DNA of 64,000 bases from Zhongshania aliphaticivorans (GCF_902705875.1 NZ_CACSIK010000001.1:2847166-2911165); one strand, 5' to 3'. Numbered from the stretch's first letter, positions 8,620 to 19,626 are shown. Numbers and translations: made by a program. Notes: generated by a model from the sequence alone, not told the origin.

Positions 8620-11403
8620 TTAACTACCTGGCAAGGTAAACAAGTCAAAGAAAGACGCCGGGTCCTCGAAAAAGGCAGCAAATGCCTCTGCCAGTGCTGC
8701 AGGATCAATCTCATCAGACCCCGGGAAGGGAATATCCGAGAACAAATCAGTAATTACTGAAGGGTCTAGCTCCTCACCAGGAATCAATGCTGAGAAGGCA
8801 GCAAATACTGCCTCTAGCTGCTCCTGACTAGGGTCCGATAACAGGTCTGCCAAAGGTTGCAATGCATCGGGCGTGTTTTCCGTCAACAATGCAATTACAT
8901 TAGTTACCGCATCGGGATCAGCTATTGTTTCAAACAGACTCTGCAGTTGCGCAGCTGGATCACTACCCTCACCACCTTCTACTGTCGGGTCCATAGCCCC
9001 CGTTGGTGCAGCAGCTACACAAGTTTCATATACCTTAACCGCTTCAGTAAGATCAACTGACAATAACTGCGCATCAATTTTTAGCTCAATACGGTCATAA
9101 TCATTGGGAGCAATAAAGCCAAGCAAGTACTTAACCTCATCATTCGCTGCCGTCGGATCAGGGAAAGTAAATGCATCTGGATCAAAGAAAGACGCGGGAT
9201 CTTCTGGGTCAAATGCGGGGAATAAAGCATCGTCAGTACGAACCAGCCCCTGACCTAGCAAGGAGATTTCAGTATTTTGGCCAACACCAGCTATACCAAC
9301 CTGCTCGTCACCTAAGTAAGTGGTGATGGTAATCCGACGCGCAATACTTAAATCAACTGTGCTATTCGGAATACTTACGATAAAGCCAGCTACCTGACCG
9401 GCAGGAATTGCCTCTGGCATTGTCACTTGCAAAGACTGCGATCCAGTCAAGCCTAAACCGTCATCACCTAGCAGGCCGTCAAGTAAGCCAACAGCATAGC
9501 TAACAATAGCGAATGACCCAAGATCCAAGTCTATGGCATTGTCTGCTGATACCACCGAGCAGCCGTCCAATAATGGCGCAGTTATATTAGTAAGCGTACA
9601 GATCAACCCTGTTTCAATTGCCTGTACAGTTGCACCTTCAGGCGCACCTGCTGTGCACTGGAAGTTCTCTGCAATCGCGGTTGAGTTACACGCCACAGCA
9701 TTCCCATCTTCATCTACTTCCTGACCAGGGTTTGGTAATGGGCAATTATCACCAGGCTCATCGACACCATCACCATCAACATCAGTATCACATGCATCAC
9801 CCTCACCATCAGCGTCATAATCTGCTTGATCAGTATTGGCAATACCTACGCAGTTATCAACGTCGTCTAATACGTTGTCAGCATCCTCATCCAACTCACA
9901 AGCGTCACCAACGCCATTACCACCGGCATCATCTTGATCCAAATTGGCCACTAATGGGCAGTTATCTGGACCATCTAATACACCGTCAGCATCATCATCG
10001 ATATCACACTCATTACCTTCGCCATCACCATCAGTATCGACTTGGTCAGTGTTAGCTGTTGTTGGGCAGTTATCTGCATTATCAATCAAGCCATCAGCAT
10101 CAGTATCATCACAAGCATCACCAATACCGTTGACACTTACCGTATCGGCTTGATCAAAATTAGCAACATTTGGGCAGTTATCATTAATATCGGCAATCAA
10201 ATCGCCATCTGCATCATCTTGGCAAGCATCACCTATCTCGTCACCATCAGAATCCGTTTGATTGGTGTTAACGACAAGGGGGCAATTATCAACATCATTT
10301 TCAACATTATCGCCATCCACATCGGCGTCACAAACGTCACCCTTACCATCTAGATCAAGGTCTTCTTGTCCCGAATTAGGATCTACACGGCAATTATCTA
10401 CTGTGTCTAATACACCATCAGCATCAGAGTCATCACACGCATCACCAATGCCATCACCATCCACGTCAGCTTGGTTCGGATTGGCAACAAATGGACAATT
10501 ATCTAAGCCATTGTTTAAACCGTCATTATCAGCGTCGGTCTGGCAGGCATCACCCGTACCATCGCTATCAGAATCCAATTGATTCTGGTTACTCGTTAGC
10601 GGGCAATTATCTGCGCCATCAAGCACCGTATCGTTGTCGTCATCTGTATCGCAAACATCGCCCATGCCATCCGAGTCGCTATCAACCTGATTTGAATTGG
10701 CAGCAGTAGGGCAGTTATCTGCTGGATCGAATACGCCATCAGAATCTGTATCTTCACAAACATCACCGATACCGTTGTTATCAGTATCTTGTTGGTCTGA
10801 ATTTGCAATTAATGGGCAGTTATCGTCTGCGTTTACAACGGTATCGCCATCGACATCGTTTTCACAAACATCGCCAGTACCGTTGCCATCAGTATCTTCT
10901 TGACCAGGGTTAGAAGCTAAGGGGCAGTTATCATCGCCATCAAGCTTACCATCACCATCATCGTCCTGATCACAGGCGTCACCTTGACCATCTAAGTCAG
11001 TATCACGCTGGTTTACATTGGCGATTGCGAAGCAATTATCAACATCATCAAAGATAGAGTCATTGTCGCTGTCATCACAAACATCACCAACGCCATCGCC
11101 ACTGATATCATTTTGATCCGCGTTCGCCACGATTGGACAATTATCGTCGACGTCCAAGACACCGTCACCATCGTTGTCTTCGTCACAAACATCACCGACG
11201 CCGTTATCGTCAGTATCACGCTGATCAACGTTGGCAATATCCACACAATTATCAACTGTGTCAGATATACCGTCATTATCAGTATCTGTCTGCGTATTAC
11301 TCCCGCTTCCAGAATCCCCGTCATTGGCTGACTTACACGCGGTCAACTGAAACGACGTAGCCATTACTATTAGCAACGCCACTACTAACTTCTGCAAATG
11401 CAT
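8620..11403 (-). CDS. Lipoprotein with a long thrombospondin type 3 calcium-binding repeat array
   Basis: 927 residues. The signal peptide ends in a lipobox, FQLTAC, with C23 as the predicted lipidated residue. Residues ~40-570 hold 15 copies of a DNC-centred TSP3 unit (DxDxDGxxDxxDNCPxxxNxxQxD), each expected to bind Ca2+ through aspartates. The C-terminal ~350 residues are non-repetitive and acidic, with no family I recognise. ATG at 11403 is chosen because AAGGAG precedes it; an upstream TTG in frame is less likely. It is the second gene after an OmpA-family gene (29 bp gap), suggesting a cell-surface or outer-membrane partner. TSP3 arrays usually act as rigid Ca-dependent spacers; adhesion is possible but unproven. 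Confidence 0.85.
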   Translation of the reverse strand: MHLQKLVVALLIVMATSFQLTACKSANDGDSGSGSNTQTDTDNDGISDTVDNCVDIANVDQRDTDDNGVGDVCDEDNDGDGVLDVDDNCPIVANADQNDISGDGVGDVCDDSDNDSIFDDVDNCFAIANVNQRDTDLDGQGDACDQDDDGDGKLDGDDNCPLASNPGQEDTDGNGTGDVCENDVDGDTVVNADDNCPLIANSDQQDTDNNGIGDVCEDTDSDGVFDPADNCPTAANSNQVDSDSDGMGDVCDTDDDNDTVLDGADNCPLTSNQNQLDSDSDGTGDACQTDADNDGLNNGLDNCPFVANPNQADVDGDGIGDACDDSDADGVLDTVDNCRVDPNSGQEDLDLDGKGDVCDADVDGDNVENDVDNCPLVVNTNQTDSDGDEIGDACQDDADGDLIADINDNCPNVANFDQADTVSVNGIGDACDDTDADGLIDNADNCPTTANTDQVDTDGDGEGNECDIDDDADGVLDGPDNCPLVANLDQDDAGGNGVGDACELDEDADNVLDDVDNCVGIANTDQADYDADGEGDACDTDVDGDGVDEPGDNCPLPNPGQEVDEDGNAVACNSTAIAENFQCTAGAPEGATVQAIETGLICTLTNITAPLLDGCSVVSADNAIDLDLGSFAIVSYAVGLLDGLLGDDGLGLTGSQSLQVTMPEAIPAGQVAGFIVSIPNSTVDLSIARRITITTYLGDEQVGIAGVGQNTEISLLGQGLVRTDDALFPAFDPEDPASFFDPDAFTFPDPTAANDEVKYLLGFIAPNDYDRIELKIDAQLLSVDLTEAVKVYETCVAAAPTGAMDPTVEGGEGSDPAAQLQSLFETIADPDAVTNVIALLTENTPDALQPLADLLSDPSQEQLEAVFAAFSALIPGEELDPSVITDLFSDIPFPGSDEIDPAALAEAFAAFFEDPASFFDLFTLPGS
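9690..11290 (-). repeat. Tandem TSP3-coding repeats (15 DNC units)
   Basis: Roughly 105-120 bp periodicity in the coding strand, each unit encoding DNC followed by N..Q.D and an acidic DxDxDG loop. The units have diverged in sequence, so this is an old array rather than a recent slippage expansion. Its aspartate-rich codons create long spurious frames on the opposite strand. Confidence 0.85.
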
Positions 11404-11432
11404 GCCTTGCTCCTTCAAGCGATATTATTTAA

Positions 11433-12485
11433 TTATCGAGTCGTTAAACGAAACTCAACTCTTCGATTTGTTGCACGTCCAGTCGGCGTATTATTGCTGG
11501 CTATCGGCGCAGATTCTCCATAACCTTTTGCGATTAATCGGTAAGATTCAATACCACTACTTACCAAATACTGTTTCACAGACGCTGCACGCTGCTGAGA
11601 TAAATTCAAATTATATGCGTCGGAACCTACATTATCGGTATGCCCCGCAATTTCAATATTGATATTGCTCTGACTGTCCAAAAATGACACTGCTGACGCC
11701 AATGTGTTTTTACCAAAAGATGTTAATTGGGCGGAGTTAGTTTCAAACGTTACATTGGCAATATTGATCACTTGCTGCTCAATAACACATCCGCGCCCAT
11801 CGACTCGCGCCCCGGCTAAGGTGTTTGGACACTCATCAAATTGATCAACAACACGGTCACCGTCAGAATCTTTAGGTTCTACGTTGACTTGCTTATAAAC
11901 CACTTTTTCGACAACAACTTCCTTTTTCTCTTGAACTGTACCCAAAGCAATTTCTAGGCCTAATCCAAAGCGAATATCACTACGTCCATCTAAATAGTCA
12001 TCCTGCACATAACGTGCTTCACCGCGATACCGCAGCCATTGCAGGTCAAAGATGCGGCCAACAAAACCAAGCCCTACATTCCAGTAAAAAGAGTCTTCAT
12101 CGAGAGAATCGGGAACTACGTCATTCTGTGCGCCACCAACACCAGCCAATATAAATGGCGTAAATCGTTCTCTATCACCAAAACCGTATTGAAGATCTAG
12201 ACCACCACCTGATTGGTAGAAATCACTGCCATTGTTGTCGCCCGTTTCAAAGGTATTATCAAAATACAAACCTTCTATATAAAGACGCGAAGTTAAAGGA
12301 TATCCAAAACCCAGCTGCCACCCATTGTTAGTAGATTCAACATTCCGGTCTGAGTCAGTGTTTGTCATTGTGCCTAAGGCATAAATATGGGGGTATACAC
12401 CTTCCTCAGCCAAAACCGGCGCTGAAGCTACACCAGCCAAACATACAAGCAAAAATGAAATAGCAAGACCTGTGTCTTTCTGCAT
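11433..12485 (-). CDS. OmpA-family outer-membrane protein with TSP3 hinge
   Basis: 350 residues. Signal peptide to about residue 26 (PVLA-EE). An N-terminal eight-strand-type barrel with aromatic strands covers ~27-185, followed by a linker with one TSP3 motif (DSDGDRVVDQFDECPNTLAGARV). The C-terminal OmpA peptidoglycan-binding domain covers ~240-350 (NVTFETNSAQL; GHTDNVGSDAYNLNLSQQRA). Such proteins anchor the outer membrane to murein. GAGG lies about 8 bases before ATG 12485. It is first in an operon with the TSP3 lipoprotein; both share calcium-type repeats, hinting that they work together at the surface. Confidence 0.88.
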   Translation of the reverse strand: MQKDTGLAISFLLVCLAGVASAPVLAEEGVYPHIYALGTMTNTDSDRNVESTNNGWQLGFGYPLTSRLYIEGLYFDNTFETGDNNGSDFYQSGGGLDLQYGFGDRERFTPFILAGVGGAQNDVVPDSLDEDSFYWNVGLGFVGRIFDLQWLRYRGEARYVQDDYLDGRSDIRFGLGLEIALGTVQEKKEVVVEKVVYKQVNVEPKDSDGDRVVDQFDECPNTLAGARVDGRGCVIEQQVINIANVTFETNSAQLTSFGKNTLASAVSFLDSQSNINIEIAGHTDNVGSDAYNLNLSQQRAASVKQYLVSSGIESYRLIAKGYGESAPIASNNTPTGRATNRRVEFRLTTR

Positions 12486-12818
12486 CCCTAAACCTCGTTA
12501 TTGTTGCTACTTATCCATGTGACGGTTGTTTTCTGAGCAATCTTTCAATAGTAAGTAAAAATACGTATAGCTCACACTAGAGTATTACGTAATTTTAACC
12601 TGCTGTTAATGGCGAATCACAAAAATACCGAATTTGTTACTATTTACGCGACTCACATCACTTTAGTAACTCCCCGTTTTCGCTCATAAGCCATCAATCT
12701 AGGCTCTATAGATTAGGCCATAGCAGAAGTTCAAAAGTGTGTTATCACAAATCCAAAATAAACACCCATGGCATAACAACTCGATCTAATTAAGATTTAC
12801 AAGTGACTAAGACCTGCA
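12486..12818. other. Non-coding gap between ompA-like gene and bioD
   Basis: About 330 bp, AT-rich, holding the promoter region of the OmpA-type gene and the 3' flank of bioD. I see no convincing terminator or small gene; the biotin operon may end by another route. Confidence 0.5.
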
Positions 12819-13511
12819 TTACAAGAGCGTGGCATCTAGGCAAGTCGCAGCCGTATCAATACATTGATCACTTGCGCCAAGATAAGGCACCACACCAAGA
12901 CAGGGTGCACCCAACATCTGCTGTAGAGTAGTGAAGTTCTCGTCAAAACAGGACATATCGGGATCAATACTATTTGCCACCCAAGCTGCAAGACGCAAGC
13001 CATCAGCTCGAATTGCCTCAGCGCTAAGTAAAGCATGACTGATACAACCCAACTTCATACCCACCACAAGAATAACTGGCGCCTGAAGCTCAACAGCCAA
13101 ATCCGACATCAATTCTTGACGATTAAGCGGCACTCGCCAACCACCCGCCCCCTCCACTAAGACAAAGTCGGCCGGTTGCATCATTGCGCCCCGACACATC
13201 CCTGCCAACTGAGACACACCAATACGCTTCCCAACTTGCTCTGCTGCAATATGAGGTGCTATTGCGGGTTCCAGCAAGACCGGATTTACCTGTCGGTAAG
13301 GTAGCTGCTCGGTCATCGCCGCCATTAACATCACGGCATCGATATTTCGCAGGCCATCCTTTGTATTTTCTGCACCTGCAGCAATGGGTTTTAAGGCAAG
13401 TGTACGCATGCCTTTTTCTGCAGCTGCCTTTAATAAGCCGCAAGCAACTAAGGTCTTACCCACATCAGTATCTGTGCCGGTAACAAAATAATGTCGGCTA
13501 GTTAGTTTCAT
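12819..13511 (-). CDS. bioD: Dethiobiotin synthetase
   Basis: 230 residues. ATP-dependent carboxylation of 7,8-diaminopelargonate to dethiobiotin, the penultimate biotin step, in the cytoplasm. The P-loop variant GTDTDVGKT is at residues 12-20, VEGAGG near residue 115, and the overall length is typical. It is the last gene of the bioB-F-HC-yjbH-like-D run, 36 bp after the YjbH-like gene, and so probably cotranscribed from the bioB promoter. bioA, the enzyme making its substrate, is not in the window. Confidence 0.95.
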   Translation of the reverse strand: MKLTSRHYFVTGTDTDVGKTLVACGLLKAAAEKGMRTLALKPIAAGAENTKDGLRNIDAVMLMAAMTEQLPYRQVNPVLLEPAIAPHIAAEQVGKRIGVSQLAGMCRGAMMQPADFVLVEGAGGWRVPLNRQELMSDLAVELQAPVILVVGMKLGCISHALLSAEAIRADGLRLAAWVANSIDPDMSCFDENFTTLQQMLGAPCLGVVPYLGASDQCIDTAATCLDATLL

Positions 13512-13547
13512 AATTTACTACAATATATTTCATAAACACCTGAAGGC

Positions 13548-15656
13548 TTAATCATCAGCCCCTCCGAAGGTTTGCCAAGCATCTCGCAAGCGCTCCTGAT
13601 TGGCTCTAATATATGCTGGACTTAAGCGGTCACCATTAAAGTAACCATTACGCAAATTGAAATGCTCGGTAGGTATTACAGCGGGACCAAAAACCAAACG
13701 ATTCCCCTGCTCACCCAATATAGTATTTACCTCATATCGCCAACTTGGCGTTCCGGTGATCTGCATGGCGGCAATCCGCCCACCACTCTTCCGAGGCGTC
13801 AGTGGTATTGTAAAACCTACCCCAGCAAACGCATCTCCATCAGACCGTTTATAAATGAGATGCAAACGCGTGTTGCCAATATGCTGGGTAAAATCAATTT
13901 TGTAACCGGAGTCTTCACTATAAAATTTACCGCCGGTGATATTAACTTCGCTATTGGTGTTTTGAAAAAAATAACGCCATGAAGCTAGCCGTGCATTACG
14001 GGTGATCTGGGAATCATGTTTATCCTTAAAGTCAGTAAGAATAACGCGAAAACGGTTACGACCATCGCCTAGATCCCAACGCTGCTCGATAGAGGCACCG
14101 TCACTCTCTGCAAAAAAACGGCCGTAGGAAAGCATGGTAGTAAGCCCCCGTCCCAGACGGAAAGTTTGGCTAAGCACACGATCTTTGACTCCATCAGATA
14201 TACGCTGTGCTTTAAAGACTCCCCCGTAAATACCATCATCGGTAAAGTCCTTAGTTTCTAATACTGACCAGTCTCTTGAAACATTAAAAGCCGCACCTTG
14301 CCATAGCGGTATAACAACATCGGCTCTTGTCGCCAGAGAATAATCTAAAACGCCATATTCACTGCCCAACGCAGATGAGACGACAGGCTTAAACATAATC
14401 GTAGGCCGAAAAGCGAGGTAGTCTTTTACTTCTTCCAACGTCGAACTAATCACATTGTCATACCGACTGCCACGCCGCAATTTACTTGACGGCGCGATGA
14501 CCATTACAGAATCTGGTAAGCCCCCGCGACCATTAATAAAAGCATGCCACGCTCCCACACCACCGCCAAGACCAAAAACAGGGATACGGTACTTCTCTAG
14601 CTGTAAATAAAATCGATCGCCCGCAGGCAGTATTGAGGTGACAACGCCAATAGCCACAGCTAATCCATCAAGCGCATTCTGATTAAAACTCACATCCTCA
14701 AAGGCAATCACCCATTCTTGCCCCTGACGCTGAACACGTATTTTTTCAAAATTGTATTCGGCGAGTTCGCCAGTTAAGCGTGATGCGTAATTACCACCTT
14801 CTTGATCGTGAGTTTCTGAGCTCCGGGATGATTGTGCGCCGCCGGACGATGTTCCCGCATATTGCTCCTCAATGATCCGAGGCTTTAAGCTAGAACTGTT
14901 CGCCCTGATTTGACTAGACGGCAGTGTTCGCTCATATTCTTTGCCCAGCGGGATTTTAATATTAAAACCGTACCAATCATCTCGGCTATCAACACCTTCT
15001 TTCGCCGACAACATTAATAATGTAGAAACCTGCCACCCCGCTGGCAACAAACCACTAGGACTTGATATTCGAACACCCGTGTTTTGTGAATGACCATCGT
15101 CTTCTATGAGCAAACTCAACCAATCTGTGGCAGCAAACTCAACACCACCAAACAATCCATCTAATCGCTGAGTTTGCCCAACTCGACCATCGTACCGCCC
15201 AACACCCACCGTTGAACGAAATTTCCCATACTGCCACGTTGCTACCGCATATTTAGTATCGTATTCATTCACAGAGCCGCCAAAATCTTGCTCTCCAATC
15301 GCTAACGACACTCCCTGCAATAGCTCCCATGGCAGCTGTAACTTGTAGTTAAACGATAAATCAGAACCACCAGCTGTTGACCGGTTGGCAGCATTTCTTC
15401 CCACCACCTCTACGTGAGGGAAAATCCCCACCCCGACATTAAAATCATTTCCTTGATCATTCCGGGTCAACTCTCGTGAAAACCGACCGTCAACTTGGTT
15501 ATCCCAAGCGGCAGTCGCCATGCCATATTCGTGCACCGATGCATCAGGGACATTCAATAATCCGCTCATGCCCTGCATATTCAAACTGCCTTGTGCTTGC
15601 ACAAGACTTGGCAGACATATGAATATCAAAAGTGTTGATAAAAGTCCTTTTTTCAA
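13548..15656 (-). CDS. YjbH-like (DUF940) exported beta-rich protein
   Basis: 702 residues. Signal peptide MKKGLLSTLLIFICLPSLVQA, then a YjbH-type start (MQGMSGLLNVPDASVHEYGMATAAW) and long beta-rich sequence. The family is linked to exopolysaccharide production loci (yjbEFGH) and is thought to be outer-membrane or periplasmic. The start codon appears to be TTG, with AGGGGG five bases ahead. It sits alone inside the biotin operon, without yjbE, F or G beside it. There are 76 bp before it and 36 bp after it, so it could be cotranscribed or have its own promoter. Its role here is unknown. Confidence 0.8.
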   Translation of the reverse strand: MKKGLLSTLLIFICLPSLVQAQGSLNMQGMSGLLNVPDASVHEYGMATAAWDNQVDGRFSRELTRNDQGNDFNVGVGIFPHVEVVGRNAANRSTAGGSDLSFNYKLQLPWELLQGVSLAIGEQDFGGSVNEYDTKYAVATWQYGKFRSTVGVGRYDGRVGQTQRLDGLFGGVEFAATDWLSLLIEDDGHSQNTGVRISSPSGLLPAGWQVSTLLMLSAKEGVDSRDDWYGFNIKIPLGKEYERTLPSSQIRANSSSLKPRIIEEQYAGTSSGGAQSSRSSETHDQEGGNYASRLTGELAEYNFEKIRVQRQGQEWVIAFEDVSFNQNALDGLAVAIGVVTSILPAGDRFYLQLEKYRIPVFGLGGGVGAWHAFINGRGGLPDSVMVIAPSSKLRRGSRYDNVISSTLEEVKDYLAFRPTIMFKPVVSSALGSEYGVLDYSLATRADVVIPLWQGAAFNVSRDWSVLETKDFTDDGIYGGVFKAQRISDGVKDRVLSQTFRLGRGLTTMLSYGRFFAESDGASIEQRWDLGDGRNRFRVILTDFKDKHDSQITRNARLASWRYFFQNTNSEVNITGGKFYSEDSGYKIDFTQHIGNTRLHLIYKRSDGDAFAGVGFTIPLTPRKSGGRIAAMQITGTPSWRYEVNTILGEQGNRLVFGPAVIPTEHFNLRNGYFNGDRLSPAYIRANQERLRDAWQTFGGADD

Positions 15657-15732
15657 TGCGCCCCCTAGTAGCTGCTTTTTTTATACGTTTTATTCGCAAA
15701 TATATTACATGCTCTATTAAGCGCCACAGAAA

Positions 15733-17319
15733 CTAAGCGATTTTTTTACATCGCAAATACCAAACTTGGTAGGTCGCCGGCAGCAACGCATTCTCTTGCC
15801 TAAAGTGCTCGTACGCTGTTGTGAGTGCTTTAATCCGTGCTCGGCTCGTCAACCCGCTGGGACGACCACTATTCACATTATGGGCACCAATATTTTTTAA
15901 TTCACGGGTTAACTCAGACAAGCGCTCATACTCCATCACCTCAGATGCTTCCTGCCACGCTTCTATTTGAAGCCCCACATGGTCAATGGCGGAGCGAAGC
16001 TCAGTCTCCTGAGCAAAGCTATTAACATGCGCATAGGCATCAACCTGCTGCCAAGACTGACGCAGTTCATACAGGGTATTCGGACCCAACGTTGCAATTA
16101 CCGCACTGCCCCCAGGCTTCAACACCCGTGCAATCTCAGCATAAACCGCGGCTAAGTTCTCGCACCACTGCAATGCCAAGCTAGAAAACACAAGACCTAC
16201 ACTGCCATCCGCCAAAGGTAAATCTTCAGCGTCGCCACAAATCCAGGCATCACTCAAGGCTAAATAACGATCTTTAGCGTAAGCCAGCATGCCGGGAGCA
16301 AGATCCATTGCCAACATGGTTCGTGCACCGCCATACTCCCGCAGTGCTGGCAAGCTATAACCCGTACCGCAACCTAAATCCACCAGCGGGGCAGCTTCAA
16401 CAGGCTGTGGCAACAGCGTGATTAATTGATCAGCAATTCGACGCTGAAGAAGTGCAGCCCCATCATAGCTAACAGCCGCTCGGCTAAAAGAACGACCAAC
16501 GTTGGTTTTATCCAGACAATATGAGCTAGCATCACCAACAAAGCCTTTTGAGCTAACAAAATCGACAAGTTCTGCTAGAAAAACCTCGGGCTGTGACAAG
16601 AAAGGAATATGGCCACAGCTAGGGAATACCTTTACTTCATGGTTAGGGTAATTGACTGCAAAACATTCAGCAGCTTGACGCGGTACAAGTGCATCATTAC
16701 CGCCAAAAACATGTAAAGCTGGGCAAGTTAAACCCGCCAGCGCCGCTCGATTATCTAATTCATTTAAAGATCGTAAGCCTTTTGCCATGGCAAACTCATT
16801 AACTCGCTTCTGCTGACGGTTCAATACCGTTTTAACCGCAGCTGCTCGCTCATCGCCATGAAGCTGCAGTAACTCAAAACGGCGCAAGCCCTTCACGGCG
16901 CTTTTTTCTACTGTCTGGCAAAAAGCGTCAAAATCCTTGCGTGGCATTGCTGCTGGCCAGGCTTCATTCGCAACAAAAACCGCATTACTCGCTATCGTTA
17001 CCAAAGCAAGTACTCGGTGAGGGTGAGCCTCGGCAATTGCAGCGGCAAACATTCCACCCAAGGACCAACCACAATATATCGCAGACTCAGGAAGCACCTC
17101 TAATAGCGTATCAAGCTCAACAGCAATGTCATTTTCAACAACGCAATCAACACTGCGACCAAAGCCCGGTAAGTCAATTAAGGTAATATTGAAATATTGT
17201 CGTAAGGAGGGAATGACACTGCGCCATATATCAGAATCACTAGCCCAACCGTGTAGCAACACCAGCTCGGCAGCAGCACTATGGTGAGCGGCAAGATACT
17301 CTCGATAAATTAAGGTCAT
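15733..17319 (-). CDS. bioHC: Bifunctional BioH-BioC (pimeloyl-ACP methyl ester esterase / malonyl-ACP methyltransferase)
   Basis: 528 residues fusing two biotin enzymes. Residues ~1-260 are an alpha/beta hydrolase of BioH type ([12 protein letters not shown]; nucleophile S86 in GWSLGG; acid in GGNDALVP; His in [10 protein letters not shown]). Residues ~285-528 are a BioC-type SAM methyltransferase ([28 protein letters not shown]). BioC methylates malonyl-ACP to disguise it for fatty-acid elongation and BioH removes the methyl from pimeloyl-ACP, so the fusion carries the first and last steps of pimeloyl synthesis. Such BioHC fusions are known in Saccharophagus and Teredinibacter. The start overlaps the bioF stop by 4 bp. 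Confidence 0.93.
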   Translation of the reverse strand: MTLIYREYLAAHHSAAAELVLLHGWASDSDIWRSVIPSLRQYFNITLIDLPGFGRSVDCVVENDIAVELDTLLEVLPESAIYCGWSLGGMFAAAIAEAHPHRVLALVTIASNAVFVANEAWPAAMPRKDFDAFCQTVEKSAVKGLRRFELLQLHGDERAAAVKTVLNRQQKRVNEFAMAKGLRSLNELDNRAALAGLTCPALHVFGGNDALVPRQAAECFAVNYPNHEVKVFPSCGHIPFLSQPEVFLAELVDFVSSKGFVGDASSYCLDKTNVGRSFSRAAVSYDGAALLQRRIADQLITLLPQPVEAAPLVDLGCGTGYSLPALREYGGARTMLAMDLAPGMLAYAKDRYLALSDAWICGDAEDLPLADGSVGLVFSSLALQWCENLAAVYAEIARVLKPGGSAVIATLGPNTLYELRQSWQQVDAYAHVNSFAQETELRSAIDHVGLQIEAWQEASEVMEYERLSELTRELKNIGAHNVNSGRPSGLTSRARIKALTTAYEHFRQENALLPATYQVWYLRCKKIA

Positions 17320-18506
17320 TTATATTGCGCCGCAATACGAAGTTCAACAGGCACTGTTTTATCTAATGCAGCTAACAAGGTAGCGATATCATCTGCTGAA
17401 TGCGCCGCTGTTAGTGTAATACGAAGTCGTGACTGGCCAATGGCAACAGTAGGCGGACGAATAGCTGAGACGAGCACGCCCTCCATGTCTAAGTTTGCAC
17501 TAATCGTCATTGCCAACGCTTCATCACCCACCAAAAGTGGCTGAATCGCCGTATTCGACGGCATTAACGGCAGGCCTAAATCCTGTGCACCCCGCTTGAA
17601 TTGCTGTATTAAAGCCTGCAAATGATCACGCCGCCAAGACTCAGCGCTCAGCAATTCTAAACTGGCCAAACTTGCCGCGGCCACAGCGGGTGGCATGGCC
17701 GTGGTATAAATATACGGCCGCGCAAACTGGATCAAGCTCTCAATCAGTAACTCATCGCCAGCTATAAATGCGCCATAACTACCAATACCTTTCCCCAGCG
17801 TACCCATCAAAACCGGAAGCTGCTGCTGATCCAAATTAAACACTTCTGCACTACCTGCACCGGCACCACCGAGCACACCAAAGCCGTGGGCATCGTCCGC
17901 CATTAAATAAGCATCATACTTTTTGGCAAGCACGGCTAACTCATCCAATGGCGCGATATCACCATCCATACTAAAAACGGCATCGACCACCAATAGGCGG
18001 TTACCTGTGGGTGGTAATTTCTGTAATCGGCGCTCAAGATCATCCAGATCATTGTGGTGGAAGCGTTGAAATTTAGCACCACTTAATAGAGCTGCATCGA
18101 GTAAAGATGCATGGTTTAAGCGATCCTCAATAATATGATCGCCTTTACTTATTAGCGCGGTAATGGCGCCAAGATTAGCCATATAGCCAGTAGAGAATAG
18201 CAGCGCACGGTCACGACCGGTTATTTCGGCCAGTCGTAACTCTAGCTGGTGGTGTAAACTAGAATGACCACACACTAAGTGCGACGCTCCACCGCCAACA
18301 CCATACTGCTGTGCGGCCTCCTGCATGGCTGTAATAAGCTTAGGGTGATTTGCTAAACCAAGATAATCGTTGCTACAAAACAACAGATATTCGCGCCCAT
18401 CCACAGCAACTCGTGGGCCCTGAGCTGTTTCCAGCACACGCCGCATTCGATAACGAGATTGATGGTGACGCTCTGCCAAGCGATCCTGCAGAGCTTTAGT
18501 GATCAT
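17316..18506 (-). CDS. bioF: 8-amino-7-oxononanoate synthase
   Basis: 396 residues. PLP enzyme condensing pimeloyl-ACP with L-alanine to 8-amino-7-oxononanoate. The PLP lysine is predicted at K239 in [22 protein letters not shown], the HASLLD region and [10 protein letters not shown] are family blocks. It is the second gene of the bio operon, 22 bp or slightly more after bioB, with a 4-bp ATGA overlap into bioHC that suggests translational coupling. Confidence 0.95.
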   Translation of the reverse strand: MITKALQDRLAERHHQSRYRMRRVLETAQGPRVAVDGREYLLFCSNDYLGLANHPKLITAMQEAAQQYGVGGGASHLVCGHSSLHHQLELRLAEITGRDRALLFSTGYMANLGAITALISKGDHIIEDRLNHASLLDAALLSGAKFQRFHHNDLDDLERRLQKLPPTGNRLLVVDAVFSMDGDIAPLDELAVLAKKYDAYLMADDAHGFGVLGGAGAGSAEVFNLDQQQLPVLMGTLGKGIGSYGAFIAGDELLIESLIQFARPYIYTTAMPPAVAAASLASLELLSAESWRRDHLQALIQQFKRGAQDLGLPLMPSNTAIQPLLVGDEALAMTISANLDMEGVLVSAIRPPTVAIGQSRLRITLTAAHSADDIATLLAALDKTVPVELRIAAQYK

Positions 18507-18528
18507 AATTCAACTCAATTGCTGAGAA

Positions 18529-19587
18529 CTACGCCGTTGCGTCGTAGAAAAACCTATCATTTGTCGCTTGCTCAACAGCACCTAGTAATGCCTGACTTTG
18601 CGCGTCGTCGTCATGCTCAACGTCACGCTCTTCAGGCTTTATACCCAAACGGTCAAATAGCGCCAGATCCTTATTGGCTTTAGGATTTGGTGTGGTCAAA
18701 AGCTTTTCGCCATAGAATATCGAGTTAGCACCAGCAAAATATGCCAATGCATGCATTTCCTCATTCATGGACTCTCGCCCCGCCGATAAACGCACATGTG
18801 ACTTTGGCATCATGATTCGCGCTACAGCTATAGTGCGGATAAAATCAAATGGATCCAAGTCTTCCACTTCAGCCATGGGCGTACCTTCAACTTTAACCAA
18901 CATATTGATAGGCACACTTTCAGGTTGAACAGGCAAATTAGCTAACTGCAACAACAATCCTGCACGATCTTTAATGGACTCACCCATACCGACAATACCG
19001 CCGCTACACACTTTGATACCGGCATCGCGGACATTACCCAGTGTACCCAAACGATCCTGATAGGTACGAGTGGTAATAATGTCGCCATAAAACTCAGGCG
19101 AGGTGTCTAGATTATGGTTGTAATAATCTAAACCTGCTTCAGCCAGTTCAGTGGCTTGCTCGCCAGTTAACATCCCCAGCGTCATGCAGGTCTCTAGGCC
19201 CATCTCCTTCACACCCTTCACCATGGCGGTGACGTAAGGCATATCTTTCTTTTTCGGTGACCGCCATGCAGCCCCCATGCAAAAGCGCGTAGTACCAGAT
19301 GCTTTCGCTGCACGCGCTTCCGCCAATACTTTTTCAACTTCCATTAACTTTTCAGCTTCTAAGCCCGTATCGTAACGATTGCTCTGTGGGCAATATTTAC
19401 AGTCTTCAGGACAGGCACCCGTTTTAATAGACAATAAAGTGCTAACTTGAACCGAGTTGGGATCAAAGTTTGCACGATGTACTGTTTGCGCTTGAAACAG
19501 CAAATCATTAAATGGCTGCGCAAATAAAGCTTGCACTTCTTCGCTGCTCCAGTCTGTTCGAATTGTCGTTAAAGCACCTGCGGTCAT
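18529..19587 (-). CDS. bioB: Biotin synthase (radical SAM)
   Basis: 352 residues from ATG 19587; an alternative in-frame ATG at 19602 adds five residues. It inserts sulfur into dethiobiotin using two Fe-S clusters. The radical-SAM motif CPEDCKYC has C59, C63 and C66, and [13 protein letters not shown] and the MTLGML region are BioB signatures. The downstream start is preferred because GGAC lies before it and nothing resembling a ribosome site precedes 19602. It is first in its operon and transcribed from a promoter overlapped by a BirA-type operator. Confidence 0.95.
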   Translation of the reverse strand: MTAGALTTIRTDWSSEEVQALFAQPFNDLLFQAQTVHRANFDPNSVQVSTLLSIKTGACPEDCKYCPQSNRYDTGLEAEKLMEVEKVLAEARAAKASGTTRFCMGAAWRSPKKKDMPYVTAMVKGVKEMGLETCMTLGMLTGEQATELAEAGLDYYNHNLDTSPEFYGDIITTRTYQDRLGTLGNVRDAGIKVCSGGIVGMGESIKDRAGLLLQLANLPVQPESVPINMLVKVEGTPMAEVEDLDPFDFIRTIAVARIMMPKSHVRLSAGRESMNEEMHALAYFAGANSIFYGEKLLTTPNPKANKDLALFDRLGIKPEERDVEHDDDAQSQALLGAVEQATNDRFFYDATA

Positions 19588-19626
19588 GATAAAGTCCAAC
19601 ATGAAGTTTGTGATTTCAGAGTGCCA

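Noticed and set aside
9533..10903. Several open frames on the strand opposite the TSP3 lipoprotein gene
   Set aside because: They arise from the repetitive Asp-rich codons of the real gene, give His/Ser/Thr-rich nonsense products and have no ribosome sites.
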